Shown: positions 34,400 through 42,613, counted from the stretch's first letter. The stretch: DNA of 64,000 nucleotides from Streptomyces sp. APSN-46.1 (GCF_022815725.1 NZ_JALGRF010000016.1:79975-143974); one strand, 5' to 3'. Notes: a model not told the origin generated them from the sequence alone. Numbers and translations: made by a program.

Positions 34400-36352
34400 G
34401 TGGATACGACCCTGGATGACCCCCTCGTCGGGCGCGTGCTCGACGGCCGCTACCGCGTCGACGCCCGCATCGCGGCCGGCGGCATGGCCACGGTCTACCG
34501 CGCCCTCGACACCCGCCTCGACCGCGTCCTGGCACTGAAGGTGATGCACCCGGCCCTCGCCGCCGACGCCGCCTTCGTCGACCGCTTCATCCGCGAGGCC
34601 AAGTCCGTCGCCCGCCTCGCGCACCCCAACGTCGTGGGCGTCTTCGACCAGGGCACCGACGGCCCCTACACGTACCTCGCCATGGAGTACGTCTCCGGCT
34701 GCACCCTGCGCGACGTGCTCCGCGAGCGCGGCGCCCTCCAGCCCCGGGCCGCCCTCGACATCCTCGAACCCGTACTCGCCGCCCTCGGCGCCGCCCACCG
34801 GGCCGGGTTCGTGCACCGCGACATGAAGCCCGAGAACGTCCTCATCGGCGACGACGGCCGGGTCAAGGTCGCGGACTTCGGGCTGGTCCGCTCCGTCGAC
34901 TCCGTCACCAACACCACCGACTCCGTCCTCGGCACCGTCTCCTACCTCGCCCCCGAGCAGATCGAGAACGGCGTCACCGACACCCGCGTGGACGTCTACG
35001 CCTGCGGCGTCGTCCTGTACGAGATGCTGACCGGCGCCAAGCCGCACACCGGCGGCAGCCCCGCCCAGGTGCTCTACCAGCACCTCAACGAGGACGTTCC
35101 GCCCCCGTCGGCCACCGTCCCGGGGCTCCCCGTCGCCCTCGACGAGCTCGTCGCCCAGGCCGCCGCCCGCAACCCCGAGCTGCGCCCCTACGACGCCGCC
35201 TCCCTGCTGGGTCTGACCCTCGACGCCCGTATCCGGCTCAGTGACGCCGAACTGGACCGCGTACCGCCGCAGGCGCGCGCCGAGGAGCGGACCTCGACCG
35301 AGGACCGCACCAGCGTGGTCCCCAGGCCGGTGGCCCCGCTGGGGGCACCCCCAGCGGTAGCTGGGGGAGAGTCCATGAACCAGACGTCGCGGCTGATGCT
35401 CCCGCCGCTGTCCCAGGCTCAGGGACAGGCCCCGGCACCGGCGCCGGCACCGGTCGCCCGCGCTCAGCGCCGCGGCCTGCTCCTCGTCGTCGTCGGGGTC
35501 CTGCTCGCGCTCGGCCTCGGTACCGGCGTCTGGTACATCAACTCCGGCCAGTTCACCAAGGTCCCGAACCTGCTCGGCAAGAGCGAGGCGCAGGCGAAGT
35601 CCGAGCTGTCGGCGGCCGGTCTCGGCGTGAAGCGGGTGGACCGGAAGTTCAGCGAGGCCTTCGACCGGGGCACCGTGATGGACACCGACCCCGCGGGCGG
35701 GAAGCGGATCCGCGGCAACGGCGCGGTGGCGCTGACGATTTCGCGCGGTCCCGAGGTCGTGGCCGTGCCCAACCTGAAGAGCCGTCCGCTGGAGGAGGCC
35801 AAGGCCGAGCTGGCGAAGACGGGACTGGCGCCCGGGGTCGTCTCGCAGGCGTTCAGCCAGGACGTCGCACAGGGCTCGGTGATCAGCACCGACCCCGCCG
35901 GCGGCGAGAAGCGGGCGCCCGACACGGCGGTCTCGCTCCTCGTCAGCAAGGGCCGACCGGTGCAGGTCCCCGGCGTGACCGGCAGGCCGCTCGACCAGGC
36001 CCGCGCCGCCCTCCAGGGCCTCGGCCTCAAGGTGGAGACGGCCGCCGAGCAGCTCAACTCCCCCTTCCCGGCCGGTACGGTCGCCGTCCAGTCGGTCGGC
36101 GCCGGCACCCAGGCCGCGGCCGGCGACACGGTGACGCTCACGCTGTCCAAGGGCCCGCGCCAGATCCCGGTGCCGAACGTGACCGGCCAGGACGCGGACG
36201 CGGCGCGCAAGACGCTGGAGGCGCTGGGCTTCAAGGTGAAGGTGGAGAAGCCGTTCCTGTCCTTCAGCGACACCATCGCCGCCCAGTCGGTGCCCGGGGG
36301 CCAAAGCGCCCCCGAGGGCAGCACGATCGTCATCCGGACCAAGGGGTTGTAG
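34400..36352 (+). CDS. PASTA-domain Ser/Thr protein kinase (PknB/PknL type)
   Basis: 650 aa. The kinase domain spans about residues 15-280: glycine loop AAGGMATVY, catalytic HRDMKPEN, DFG in VADFGLV, APEQ. A variable linker, one membrane helix (LLLVVVGVLLALGLGTGVWY near residue 365) and four extracellular PASTA repeats (each with a VPN/VPG start and a TDPAGG- or QSVP-type turn) follow. Such kinases sense muropeptides or lipid II and phosphorylate cell-wall and division proteins. In M. tuberculosis PknL holds the matching position. The GTG appears leaderless. A repeat mini-element lies in the linker. Confidence 0.95.
   Translation: MDTTLDDPLVGRVLDGRYRVDARIAAGGMATVYRALDTRLDRVLALKVMHPALAADAAFVDRFIREAKSVARLAHPNVVGVFDQGTDGPYTYLAMEYVSGCTLRDVLRERGALQPRAALDILEPVLAALGAAHRAGFVHRDMKPENVLIGDDGRVKVADFGLVRSVDSVTNTTDSVLGTVSYLAPEQIENGVTDTRVDVYACGVVLYEMLTGAKPHTGGSPAQVLYQHLNEDVPPPSATVPGLPVALDELVAQAAARNPELRPYDAASLLGLTLDARIRLSDAELDRVPPQARAEERTSTEDRTSVVPRPVAPLGAPPAVAGGESMNQTSRLMLPPLSQAQGQAPAPAPAPVARAQRRGLLLVVVGVLLALGLGTGVWYINSGQFTKVPNLLGKSEAQAKSELSAAGLGVKRVDRKFSEAFDRGTVMDTDPAGGKRIRGNGAVALTISRGPEVVAVPNLKSRPLEEAKAELAKTGLAPGVVSQAFSQDVAQGSVISTDPAGGEKRAPDTAVSLLVSKGRPVQVPGVTGRPLDQARAALQGLGLKVETAAEQLNSPFPAGTVAVQSVGAGTQAAAGDTVTLTLSKGPRQIPVPNVTGQDADAARKTLEALGFKVKVEKPFLSFSDTIAAQSVPGGQSAPEGSTIVIRTKGL
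35339..35369 (+). repeat. Palindromic mini-element in frame inside the PASTA kinase gene
   Basis: The arms CCGCTGGGGG and CCCCCAGCGG (35337-35358) flank CA and are followed by TAGCTGGGGGAG. The same GGGGGNNCCCCC...CTGGGGGAG layout occurs inside the intergenic repeats at 9.6 and 48.4 kb. Here it encodes LGAPPAVAGGE of the cytoplasmic linker without breaking the frame. Confidence 0.7.
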
Positions 36353-36358
36353 TCGTAC

Positions 36359-37249
36359 GTGGAGCACACCGAGCAGGCCCTCCACCCCGTCGGGCGCAAT
36401 CCCGTGGGCGGGCACGTCCCCGTCGCCGGCGGTCTCGCCTCGGTCGGGTTGACGTACGCCCGGGAGATGGGCGCCGAGGCCGTACAGGTCTTCGTCGCCA
36501 ATCCGCGCGGGTGGGCCACCCCGGTCGGCAATCCGGCGCAGGACAAGCTGTTCCGCACCCAGTGCGCCGCCGAGGGCATCCCGGCGTACGTACATGCCCC
36601 GTACCTGATCAACTTCGGCTCCCACACCGAGGCGACGGTGGAGAAGTCGGTGGAGTCGCTACGGCACTCGCTGCGCCGCGGTCGGGAGATCGGCGCGCTC
36701 GGGGTGGTCGTCCACACCGGCTCGGCGACCGGAGGGCGCCCGCGCGAGGAGGCGTACGCGCAGGTCAGGGAGCACATGCTGCCGCTGCTGGACGAGCTGA
36801 CGCATGACGACGACCCGTTCCTGCTGCTGGAGTCCACGGCCGGGCAGGGCTTCTCGCTGTGCTCGCGGACCTGGGACTTCGGCCCGTACTTCGAAGCGCT
36901 CGACCACCATCCGAAGCTCGGCATCTGCCTGGACACCTGCCACATCTTCGCGGCCGGGCACGACCTGGCGGAGCCCGGCGGCACCAAGCAGACGCTGGAC
37001 CTGCTGGTGGACACGGTGGGCGAGGGCCGGCTGAAGCTGATCCACGCCAACGACTCCAAGGAGGGCGTCGGCGCCCACAAGGACCGGCACGCCAACATCG
37101 GTCAGGGCCACATCGGCCGGGACGCCTTCGCCGAGCTGTTCTCGCACCCGGCGATGGAGGGCGTACCGCTGATCATCGAGACCCCGGGCGGCAAGGAGGG
37201 GCACGCGGCGGACGTGGCGCTGCTGAAGGAGCTCCGGGAGCTCCACTGA
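36359..37249 (+). CDS. Endonuclease IV-like TIM-barrel protein
   Basis: 296 aa. The AP endonuclease family 2 fold is indicated by GGHVPVAGGLAS, VHAPYLINFGS, VVVHTGSA, LLLESTAGQG and GICLDTCHIFAAG, which supply the metal-binding His, Glu and Asp residues. Further blocks are HANDSKEGVGAHKDRH, NIGQGHIG and IIETPG. Endonuclease IV cuts the backbone at abasic sites using three zinc ions. The GTG start is 6 nt after the kinase stop, so the two are probably co-transcribed. Confidence 0.88.
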   Translation: MEHTEQALHPVGRNPVGGHVPVAGGLASVGLTYAREMGAEAVQVFVANPRGWATPVGNPAQDKLFRTQCAAEGIPAYVHAPYLINFGSHTEATVEKSVESLRHSLRRGREIGALGVVVHTGSATGGRPREEAYAQVREHMLPLLDELTHDDDPFLLLESTAGQGFSLCSRTWDFGPYFEALDHHPKLGICLDTCHIFAAGHDLAEPGGTKQTLDLLVDTVGEGRLKLIHANDSKEGVGAHKDRHANIGQGHIGRDAFAELFSHPAMEGVPLIIETPGGKEGHAADVALLKELRELH

Positions 37250-37300
37250 TCCGCCGAGGGGTCACGCCGAGGGGTCACGCCGAGCAGTCATCGGACCCGC

Positions 37301-37933
37301 TCAGATCTCCGGGCCCTCGCCCGGCTCCTCCTGGTACGAGTAGCGCTGCTCACGCCAGGGGTCGCCGATGTTGTGGTAGCCGCGCTCCTCCCAGAAGCCG
37401 CGGCGGTCGGCGGTCATGTACTCGACACCGCGCACCCACTTGGGGCCCTTCCAGGCGTACAGGTGCGGGACGACCAGCCGCAGCGGGAAGCCGTGCTCGG
37501 CGGTCAGCAGTTCGCCACCTTGATGGGTGGCGAAAACGGTCCGCTCGGAGGCGAAATCGGCCAGCCGCATGTTCGAGCTGAAGCCGTACTCGGCCCACAC
37601 CATCACATGGGTGACCTGCGGGGCCGGCGGAGCCAGTTCGAGGACGGTGCGCGCGAGCACCCCGCCCCATTCGGCCCCGACCATGCTGAACTTCGTGACG
37701 CAGTGCAGATCCGCCACGACGGACTCGAACGGCAGGGCCGTGAACTCCTCGTGGTTCCAGCAGTGCTTCTCGCCGTCGGCCGTCGCGCCGAAGACGCGGA
37801 ACTCCCAGCGGTCCGGCTTGAACTTGGGTACGGGCCCGTAATGGGTGACCGGCCAGCCTCGCTGCAACCGCTGCCCCGGCGGGAGCTCCGACTGCTCTGC
37901 TCCCGGAGATTCCCGGCTTTCCGGCTGACCCAT
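37301..37933 (-). CDS. Molybdopterin-dependent oxidoreductase (sulfite-oxidase fold)
   Basis: 210 aa consisting of just the Mo-cofactor domain. The conserved Cys that binds molybdenum is in VADLHCVTKFS, and GVLARTVLELA, FPLRLVVPHLYAWKGPKWV and RGVEYM match the sulfite-oxidase/MsrP fold. There is no twin-arginine signal and no dimerisation domain, so it is probably cytoplasmic. The substrate is unknown. It is a single gene convergent with the endonuclease IV-like gene. Confidence 0.87.
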   Translation of the reverse strand: MGQPESRESPGAEQSELPPGQRLQRGWPVTHYGPVPKFKPDRWEFRVFGATADGEKHCWNHEEFTALPFESVVADLHCVTKFSMVGAEWGGVLARTVLELAPPAPQVTHVMVWAEYGFSSNMRLADFASERTVFATHQGGELLTAEHGFPLRLVVPHLYAWKGPKWVRGVEYMTADRRGFWEERGYHNIGDPWREQRYSYQEEPGEGPEI

Positions 37934-38105
37934 GACTCCATGGTGACAGACCGGGCGGGGTGGTCATGACCAGCTCCGGGGCGATCCGGACACGTCACCG
38001 TAACTCGCACTAAGGAGGCACTTACTGGACGGCCCCCTGCGGCGGTGCAAGGATGCGCGCACTGCCCAGTCACCTAGCTGACATTGCTTGGAAGGAGCCT
38101 CTGCG

Positions 38106-38585
38106 ATGCAGGGCGACCCCGAGGTCCTTGAGTTTCTGAACGAGCAGCTGACCGGCGAGCTCACGGCGATCAACCAGTACTGGCTCCATTACCGGATCCA
38201 GGACAACAAGGGTTGGACGAAGCTCGCCCACTACACCCGTGCCGAGTCCATCGACGAGATGAAGCACGCGGACAAGATCACCGAGCGCATCCTGCTGCTC
38301 GACGGCCTGCCGAACTACCAGCGCCTCTTCCACGTCCGCGTCGGGCAGACCCTGACGGAGATGTTCCAGGCGGACCGGCAGGTGGAGGTGGAGGCGATCG
38401 ACCGCCTCAAGCGCGGGATCGAGGTCATGCGCGGCAAGGGGGACATCACCTCGGCGCGGCTCTTCGAGGAGATCCTGGAGGACGAGGAGCACCACATCGA
38501 CTACCTCGACACCCAGCTGGCGCTCATCGAGAGCATCGGGGAGCCGCTGTACATCGCGCAGCAGATCGAGCAGCCCGAGAGCTGA
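38106..38585 (+). CDS. bfr: Bacterioferritin
   Basis: 159 aa subunit of the 24-mer iron store. All di-iron ferroxidase ligands are at the canonical positions: Glu18, Glu51, His54, Glu94, Glu127 and His130. Met52 for haem is also present. ATG 38106 has AAGGAG about 9 nt upstream; an in-frame ATG at 38088 would shift the numbering and is less likely. It converges with bfd. Confidence 0.97.
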   Translation: MQGDPEVLEFLNEQLTGELTAINQYWLHYRIQDNKGWTKLAHYTRAESIDEMKHADKITERILLLDGLPNYQRLFHVRVGQTLTEMFQADRQVEVEAIDRLKRGIEVMRGKGDITSARLFEEILEDEEHHIDYLDTQLALIESIGEPLYIAQQIEQPES

Positions 38586-38591
38586 CGCACC

Positions 38592-38611
38592 CGCCCGGTC
38601 CCGGCCGGGCG
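38592..38611. terminator. Short hairpin between convergent bfr and bfd
   Basis: CGCCCGG and CCGGGCG flank TCCCGG. It fills the 26-nt gap between the two stop codons and could serve both directions. Confidence 0.5.
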
Positions 38612-38875
38612 CTACGCGGCTTCGACGAGCCGCGGAGCGGGGGCGGGGGTCGGGGTCGGGGAGGCGGCGAGGACGGCGGCCGCCTCACCGTTCTCCAGCA
38701 GTTCCCGGCGCGGGCAGGCCCCGCGGCCGAGAAGGCCCTGGATGGTGCGTACGCAGGAGCCGCAGTCGGTTCCGGCCTTGGTCGCCGAGGCGATCTGGCG
38801 GGGGGTGCAGGCCCCGGCAGCCGCGTGTTCCTTGACCTGCTTGTCGGTGATTCCGAAGCAAGAGCAGACGTACAC
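38612..38875 (-). CDS. bfd: Bacterioferritin-associated ferredoxin
   Basis: 87 aa [2Fe-2S] protein that reduces bacterioferritin to release iron. Cluster cysteines are Cys4, Cys6 (VCSCFG), Cys38 and Cys41 (DCGSC). The helical BFD domain ends near residue 60 and a Pro/Ala-rich tail follows. GTG start with GGAGGTG 7 nt upstream. A DtxR/IdeR iron box lies 57 nt upstream, so expression should rise when iron is scarce. Confidence 0.95.
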   Translation of the reverse strand: MYVCSCFGITDKQVKEHAAAGACTPRQIASATKAGTDCGSCVRTIQGLLGRGACPRRELLENGEAAAVLAASPTPTPAPAPRLVEAA

Positions 38876-38931
38876 GCGGTTTCACCTCCGGGACGGCAAG
38901 GGTTCTTGCGGTTTCGGTCAGCCATCCCCTA

Positions 38932-38950
38932 TTCGGTGAGGCTTACCTAA
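38932..38950. promoter_or_regulatory. Iron box (DtxR/IdeR/DmdR1 site) upstream of bfd
   Basis: On the minus strand the 19-mer reads TTAGGTAAGCCTCACCGAA, a close match to the consensus TTAGGTTAGGCTAACCTAA. A weaker relative (about 38959-38977, AAGGTCACCCTCACTT on the minus strand) lies next to it and may be a second site. Confidence 0.85.
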
Positions 38951-38994
38951 CCGTACCCAAAGTGAGGGTGACCTTAAAAGACCCGGATACGACA

Positions 38995-39027
38995 GTGGGG
39001 CGCGGATCACATCGATCCGCGCCCCAC
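38995..39027. terminator. Terminator after the DAHP synthase gene
   Basis: Arms of 13 bp (GTGGGGCGCGGAT with its complement) and a 7-nt loop, 23 nt beyond the aroG stop codon on the minus strand. Confidence 0.75.
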
Positions 39028-39049
39028 AGTCGTTCGTCGCTACAGCCGG

Positions 39050-40405
39050 TTACTGATCGCGGTACATCTCGGCGACCAGGAACGCCAGGTCCAGGGACTG
39101 GCTGCGGTTGAGCCGCGGGTCGCAGGCCGTCTCGTAGCGCTGGTGCAGGTCGTCGACGAAGATCTCGTCGCCGCCGCCCACGCACTCGGTGACGTCGTCA
39201 CCGGTGAGCTCGACGTGGATGCCGCCCGGGTGGGTGCCCAGGCCCTTGTGGACCTCGAAGAAGCCCTTGACCTCGTCGAGCACGTCGTCGAAACGGCGCG
39301 TCTTGTGGCCGGAGGCCGCCTCGAAGGTGTTGCCGTGCATCGGGTCGGTCACCCACGCCACGGTGGCGCCCGAGGCGGTGACCTTCTCGACCAGCTCGGG
39401 GAGCTTGTCGCGGACCTTGTCGGCGCCCATGCGGACGACGAAGGTCAGCCGGCCCGGCTGCCGCTCGGGGTCCAGGCGGTCGATGTACGTCAGCGCCTCG
39501 TCCACGGTGGTGGTCGGGCCGAGCTTGATGCCGATCGGGTTGGCGATCTGCGAGCAGAACTCGATGTGCGCGTGGTCCAGCTGGCGGGTGCGCTCGCCGA
39601 TCCAGACCATGTGGGCCGAGGTGTCGTACAGCTTGCCGGTGCGCGAGTCGGTGCGGGTCAGCGCGCCCTCGTAGTCGAGCAGCAGCGCCTCGTGGGAGGC
39701 GTAGAACTCGACGGCCTTGAACTCGGCCGGGTCGGTGCCACAGGCCTTCATGAAGTTCAGCGCGTTGTCGATCTCCCGCGCGAGCTGCTCGTAGCGCTGC
39801 CCGGAGGGGGAGTTCTTCACGAAGTCCTGGTTCCAGGCGTGCACCTGGCGCAGGTCGGCGTAGCCACCGGTGGTGAAGGCGCGCACCAGGTTCAGCGTCG
39901 AGGCCGACGCGTGGTACATGCGCTTCAGCCGCTCGGGGTCCGGGATCCGGGCCTCTTCGGTGAAGGCGAAGCCGTTGACGGAGTCGCCGCGGTAGGTCGG
40001 CAGGGTGACGCCGTCGCGGGTCTCGGTGTCCTTGGAGCGCGGCTTGGAGTACTGGCCCGCGATACGGCCGACCTTGACGACGGGCACGGAGGCCGCGTAC
40101 GTCAGGACGGCGCTCATCTGGAGCAGCGTCTTCAGCTTGGCGCGGATGTGTTCGGCGGACACGGCGTCGAAGGCCTCGGCGCAGTCGCCACCCTGAAGGA
40201 GGAACGCCTCGCCCTTGGCGACGGCTCCCAGACGGGCGCGCAGCTGGTCGCACTCACCGGCGAAAACGAGGGGAGGATACGACTCGAGGTCCGCGACGAC
40301 AGCGCGCAGAGCCTCGGCATCGGGGTACGAAGGCTGCTGCGCCGCGGGAAGGTCTCGCCAGGTCGCCTTGGAGGCGGGGGCTTGGGTTTCAGCGTTCACG
40401 GTCAC
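39050..40405 (-). CDS. aroH: Class II (plant-type) DAHP synthase
   Basis: 451 aa. It condenses phosphoenolpyruvate and erythrose-4-phosphate, the first step of the shikimate pathway. Class II blocks are clear: WRDLPAAQQPSYPD at the start, LQGGDCAEAF with the metal Cys, GRIAGQYSKPRS, WVTDPMHGNTF and THPGGIHVELTG. I place the start at GTG 40405, 7 nt after TAATGT and without Shine-Dalgarno; GTG 40414 and 40399 are alternatives. It is divergent from the trp leader and trpE, so two tryptophan-pathway entry points share one intergenic region. Streptomyces annotations use aroH or aroG. Confidence 0.95.
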   Translation of the reverse strand: MTVNAETQAPASKATWRDLPAAQQPSYPDAEALRAVVADLESYPPLVFAGECDQLRARLGAVAKGEAFLLQGGDCAEAFDAVSAEHIRAKLKTLLQMSAVLTYAASVPVVKVGRIAGQYSKPRSKDTETRDGVTLPTYRGDSVNGFAFTEEARIPDPERLKRMYHASASTLNLVRAFTTGGYADLRQVHAWNQDFVKNSPSGQRYEQLAREIDNALNFMKACGTDPAEFKAVEFYASHEALLLDYEGALTRTDSRTGKLYDTSAHMVWIGERTRQLDHAHIEFCSQIANPIGIKLGPTTTVDEALTYIDRLDPERQPGRLTFVVRMGADKVRDKLPELVEKVTASGATVAWVTDPMHGNTFEAASGHKTRRFDDVLDEVKGFFEVHKGLGTHPGGIHVELTGDDVTECVGGGDEIFVDDLHQRYETACDPRLNRSQSLDLAFLVAEMYRDQ

Positions 40406-40489
40406 CTCATACACATTACGTCGTCACACGCCGCGTCCAGCCAGGCGCCCACTACGTGAGACGGACATATTTCAGCTATGGTCGGCGGC

Positions 40490-40558
40490 ATGTACGCGCA
40501 CACGAACCAGAACTGGTGGTGGCCCGCTTCCGGCGGCCCACTTCTCTCGCGTACCTGA
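40490..40558 (+). CDS. trpL: Trp leader peptide with three consecutive Trp codons
   Basis: 22-residue peptide starting MYAHTNQNWWW and ending at TGA 40556-40558. The TGG-TGG-TGG run is at 40514-40522. TATGGT (40477-40482) sits 7 nt before the ATG, so the leader message is probably leaderless. Its translation would sense charged tRNA-Trp and control the terminator that follows. Confidence 0.92.
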   Translation: MYAHTNQNWWWPASGGPLLSRT

Positions 40559-40574
40559 AGGCACGAACCACGCG

Positions 40575-40605
40575 AAGGCCGCCCCGGGGCGGCCTTTTCT
40601 GTTTT
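40575..40605 (+). terminator. trp attenuator terminator
   Basis: AAGGCCGCCCC pairs perfectly with GGGGCGGCCTT (40575-40596), followed by TTCTGTTTT. The upstream GGCGGCC at 40532-40538, just past the Trp codons, is complementary to GGCCGCC of the left arm (40577-40583). It supplies a classical competing antiterminator when ribosomes stall. Confidence 0.9.
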
Positions 40606-40659
40606 CCGGGCCCGGCCGCTCCTCTCACCGCACCCTCACCGAGAAGGAAGCCCAGCCCT

Positions 40660-42597
40660 ATGGACCGCAGCCGACTGAACCGACTGAACCGACCGAATCC
40701 ACTGAAGCCACTGAGCCGACTGCTCGACGACTCCTGCCCGCCGTTCGCCCTGCTGCGGCGCCGGACACCCGGCCGCGACCACGACGTCGTCGAGGTGCTG
40801 ATCGGCCCGGTCCACGAGGCCGAGCGCCTCGCCGACCTGCCCGTCGGGGAGCTCCCCACCCTCGCGCTCGTGCCGTTCCGGCAGATCCGGGAGCGCGGAT
40901 TCGACGTACGCGACGACGGGACGCCGCTGAGCGTGCTGGTCGCCGAGGAGGCCTACGAGATCCCGCTCGCCGAGGCCCTGGCGGGGCTCCCGGCCCACGA
41001 GGTACGCGTCGAGGGCGGCGGCTTCGACGTCCCCGACGGGGAGTACGCGGCCATCGTCGAGCGCGTCATCCAGGACGAGATCGGTCGCGGGGAGGGCGCG
41101 AACTTCGTCATCCGGCGCACCTACGAGGGCCGGATCGACGGCTTCGGCCGGGCCGACGCGCTCGCCCTGTTCCGGCGGCTGCTGGAGGGCGAGCGCGGCG
41201 CCTACTGGACGTACGTCGTCCACACCGGGGAGAGGACCTTGGTCGGGGCCAGCCCCGAGGTGCACGTGCGGATGTCCGGCGGCACGGTCGTGATGAACCC
41301 GATCAGCGGGACGTACCGCTATCCCGCCTCCGGCCCGACGGCCGAATCCCTCCTCGCGTTCCTCGGCGACCGCAAGGAGACCGAGGAGCTGTCCATGGTG
41401 GTGGACGAGGAGCTCAAGATGATGTGCACCGTCGGCGACATGGGCGGCGTGGTCGTCGGGCCGCGGCTGAAGGAGATGGCGCACCTCGCGCACACCGAGT
41501 ACGAGCTGCGCGGCCGGTCCTCGCTGGACGTGCGGGAGGTGCTGCGGGAGACCATGTTCGCGGCGACGGTGACGGGCTCGCCGGTGGAGAACGCCTGCCG
41601 CGTCATCGAGCGCTACGAGCCGCTCGGGCGGGACGGGAGGGGCCGGGGCTACTACGCCGGGGCGCTGGCCCTGCTGGGGCTGGACGCGGCCGGGGCGCAG
41701 ACGCTGGACTCCCCGATCCTGATCCGCACGGCCGACATCGCGGCGGACGGCACCCTGCGCGTCCCCGTCGGCGCCACGCTGGTGCGGCACTCCGACCCGG
41801 CGGGCGAGGTGGCGGAGACGCACGCGAAGGCGGCGGGGGTGCTGGCGGCGCTGGGGGTCCGGCCCGGTGCGCCCCGGCCGGCCTTCGAGGGGGCGCGGCT
41901 GGCGGACGACCCCCGGGTCCGGGCCGCGCTCGCCGCGCGGCGCCGCGACCTGGCGCCGTTCTGGCTCCGGATGCAGGAGCGGCCGGCCGGGATCACGGGC
42001 CACGCCCTGGTCGTGGACGGGGAGGACACCTTCACCGCGATGCTGGCGCACGTGGTGCGGGTGGCCGGGCTGGAGGTGACCGTACGCCGCTACGACGATC
42101 CGGGGCTGCGGGCGGCGGCCCTGGCCTGGGACGACGGCCCGATCGTGCTGGGCCCGGGACCGGGCAACCCGGCGAACGCGGACGACCCCAAGATGCGGAT
42201 GCTGCGCGGGCTGGCGCGGGAGCTCCTGGCCTCGCACCGGGGCGGGCTGCTGGGGATCTGCCTCGGGCACGAGCTGCTCGCCGCCGAGCTCGGGCTGCCG
42301 CTGGTCCGCAAGGCGGAGCCGGCGCAGGGGGCGCAGACGCGGATCTCCCTGTTCGGGGCCGAGGAGGTGGTGGGGTTCTACAACACGTACACCGCGCACT
42401 GCGATGACGCGGCGGCGGACCGGCTGGGCCTGAGGGGGGTCGAGGTCGCCCGTGACCTCGCGACGGGCGAGGTCCACGCCGTGCGTTCCGCGTCCGGTTT
42501 CGCCGGGGTCCAGTTCCACCCGGAGTCGGTACTGACCCTGCGCGGCGCGGAGCTGCTGCGCGAGCTGCTGGCCGGCGTCACGGTCGCCGTGGCCTAG
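40660..42597 (+). CDS. trpE: Fused anthranilate synthase TrpE(G)
   Basis: 645 aa. The N-terminal chorismate-utilising domain has NPISGTYRYPASGP, the DELKMMC-type block and TVTGSPVENACRVIERYEP. The C-terminal class I glutamine amidotransferase domain starts near residue 440 with the nucleophile in LGICLGHELLA and the His-Glu of QFHPES. It makes anthranilate from chorismate and glutamine. Its form resembles S. venezuelae trpE(G) and PhzE; the Trp attenuator argues for tryptophan synthesis. The first 50 nt are degenerate CGACTGAAC repeats. AAGGAAG precedes the ATG. Confidence 0.93.
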   Translation: MDRSRLNRLNRPNPLKPLSRLLDDSCPPFALLRRRTPGRDHDVVEVLIGPVHEAERLADLPVGELPTLALVPFRQIRERGFDVRDDGTPLSVLVAEEAYEIPLAEALAGLPAHEVRVEGGGFDVPDGEYAAIVERVIQDEIGRGEGANFVIRRTYEGRIDGFGRADALALFRRLLEGERGAYWTYVVHTGERTLVGASPEVHVRMSGGTVVMNPISGTYRYPASGPTAESLLAFLGDRKETEELSMVVDEELKMMCTVGDMGGVVVGPRLKEMAHLAHTEYELRGRSSLDVREVLRETMFAATVTGSPVENACRVIERYEPLGRDGRGRGYYAGALALLGLDAAGAQTLDSPILIRTADIAADGTLRVPVGATLVRHSDPAGEVAETHAKAAGVLAALGVRPGAPRPAFEGARLADDPRVRAALAARRRDLAPFWLRMQERPAGITGHALVVDGEDTFTAMLAHVVRVAGLEVTVRRYDDPGLRAAALAWDDGPIVLGPGPGNPANADDPKMRMLRGLARELLASHRGGLLGICLGHELLAAELGLPLVRKAEPAQGAQTRISLFGAEEVVGFYNTYTAHCDDAAADRLGLRGVEVARDLATGEVHAVRSASGFAGVQFHPESVLTLRGAELLRELLAGVTVAVA

Positions 42598-42613
42598 ACG
42601 ATTGCTCGTCTAG
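42594..42613. terminator. Palindrome containing the stop codons of two convergent genes
   Basis: CTAGACGA and TCGTCTAG flank TTGC. The left arm holds the trpE TAG (42595-42597) and the right arm the TAG of the opposing gene (42610-42612). The stem is short, so it may be a weak bidirectional terminator. Confidence 0.5.
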
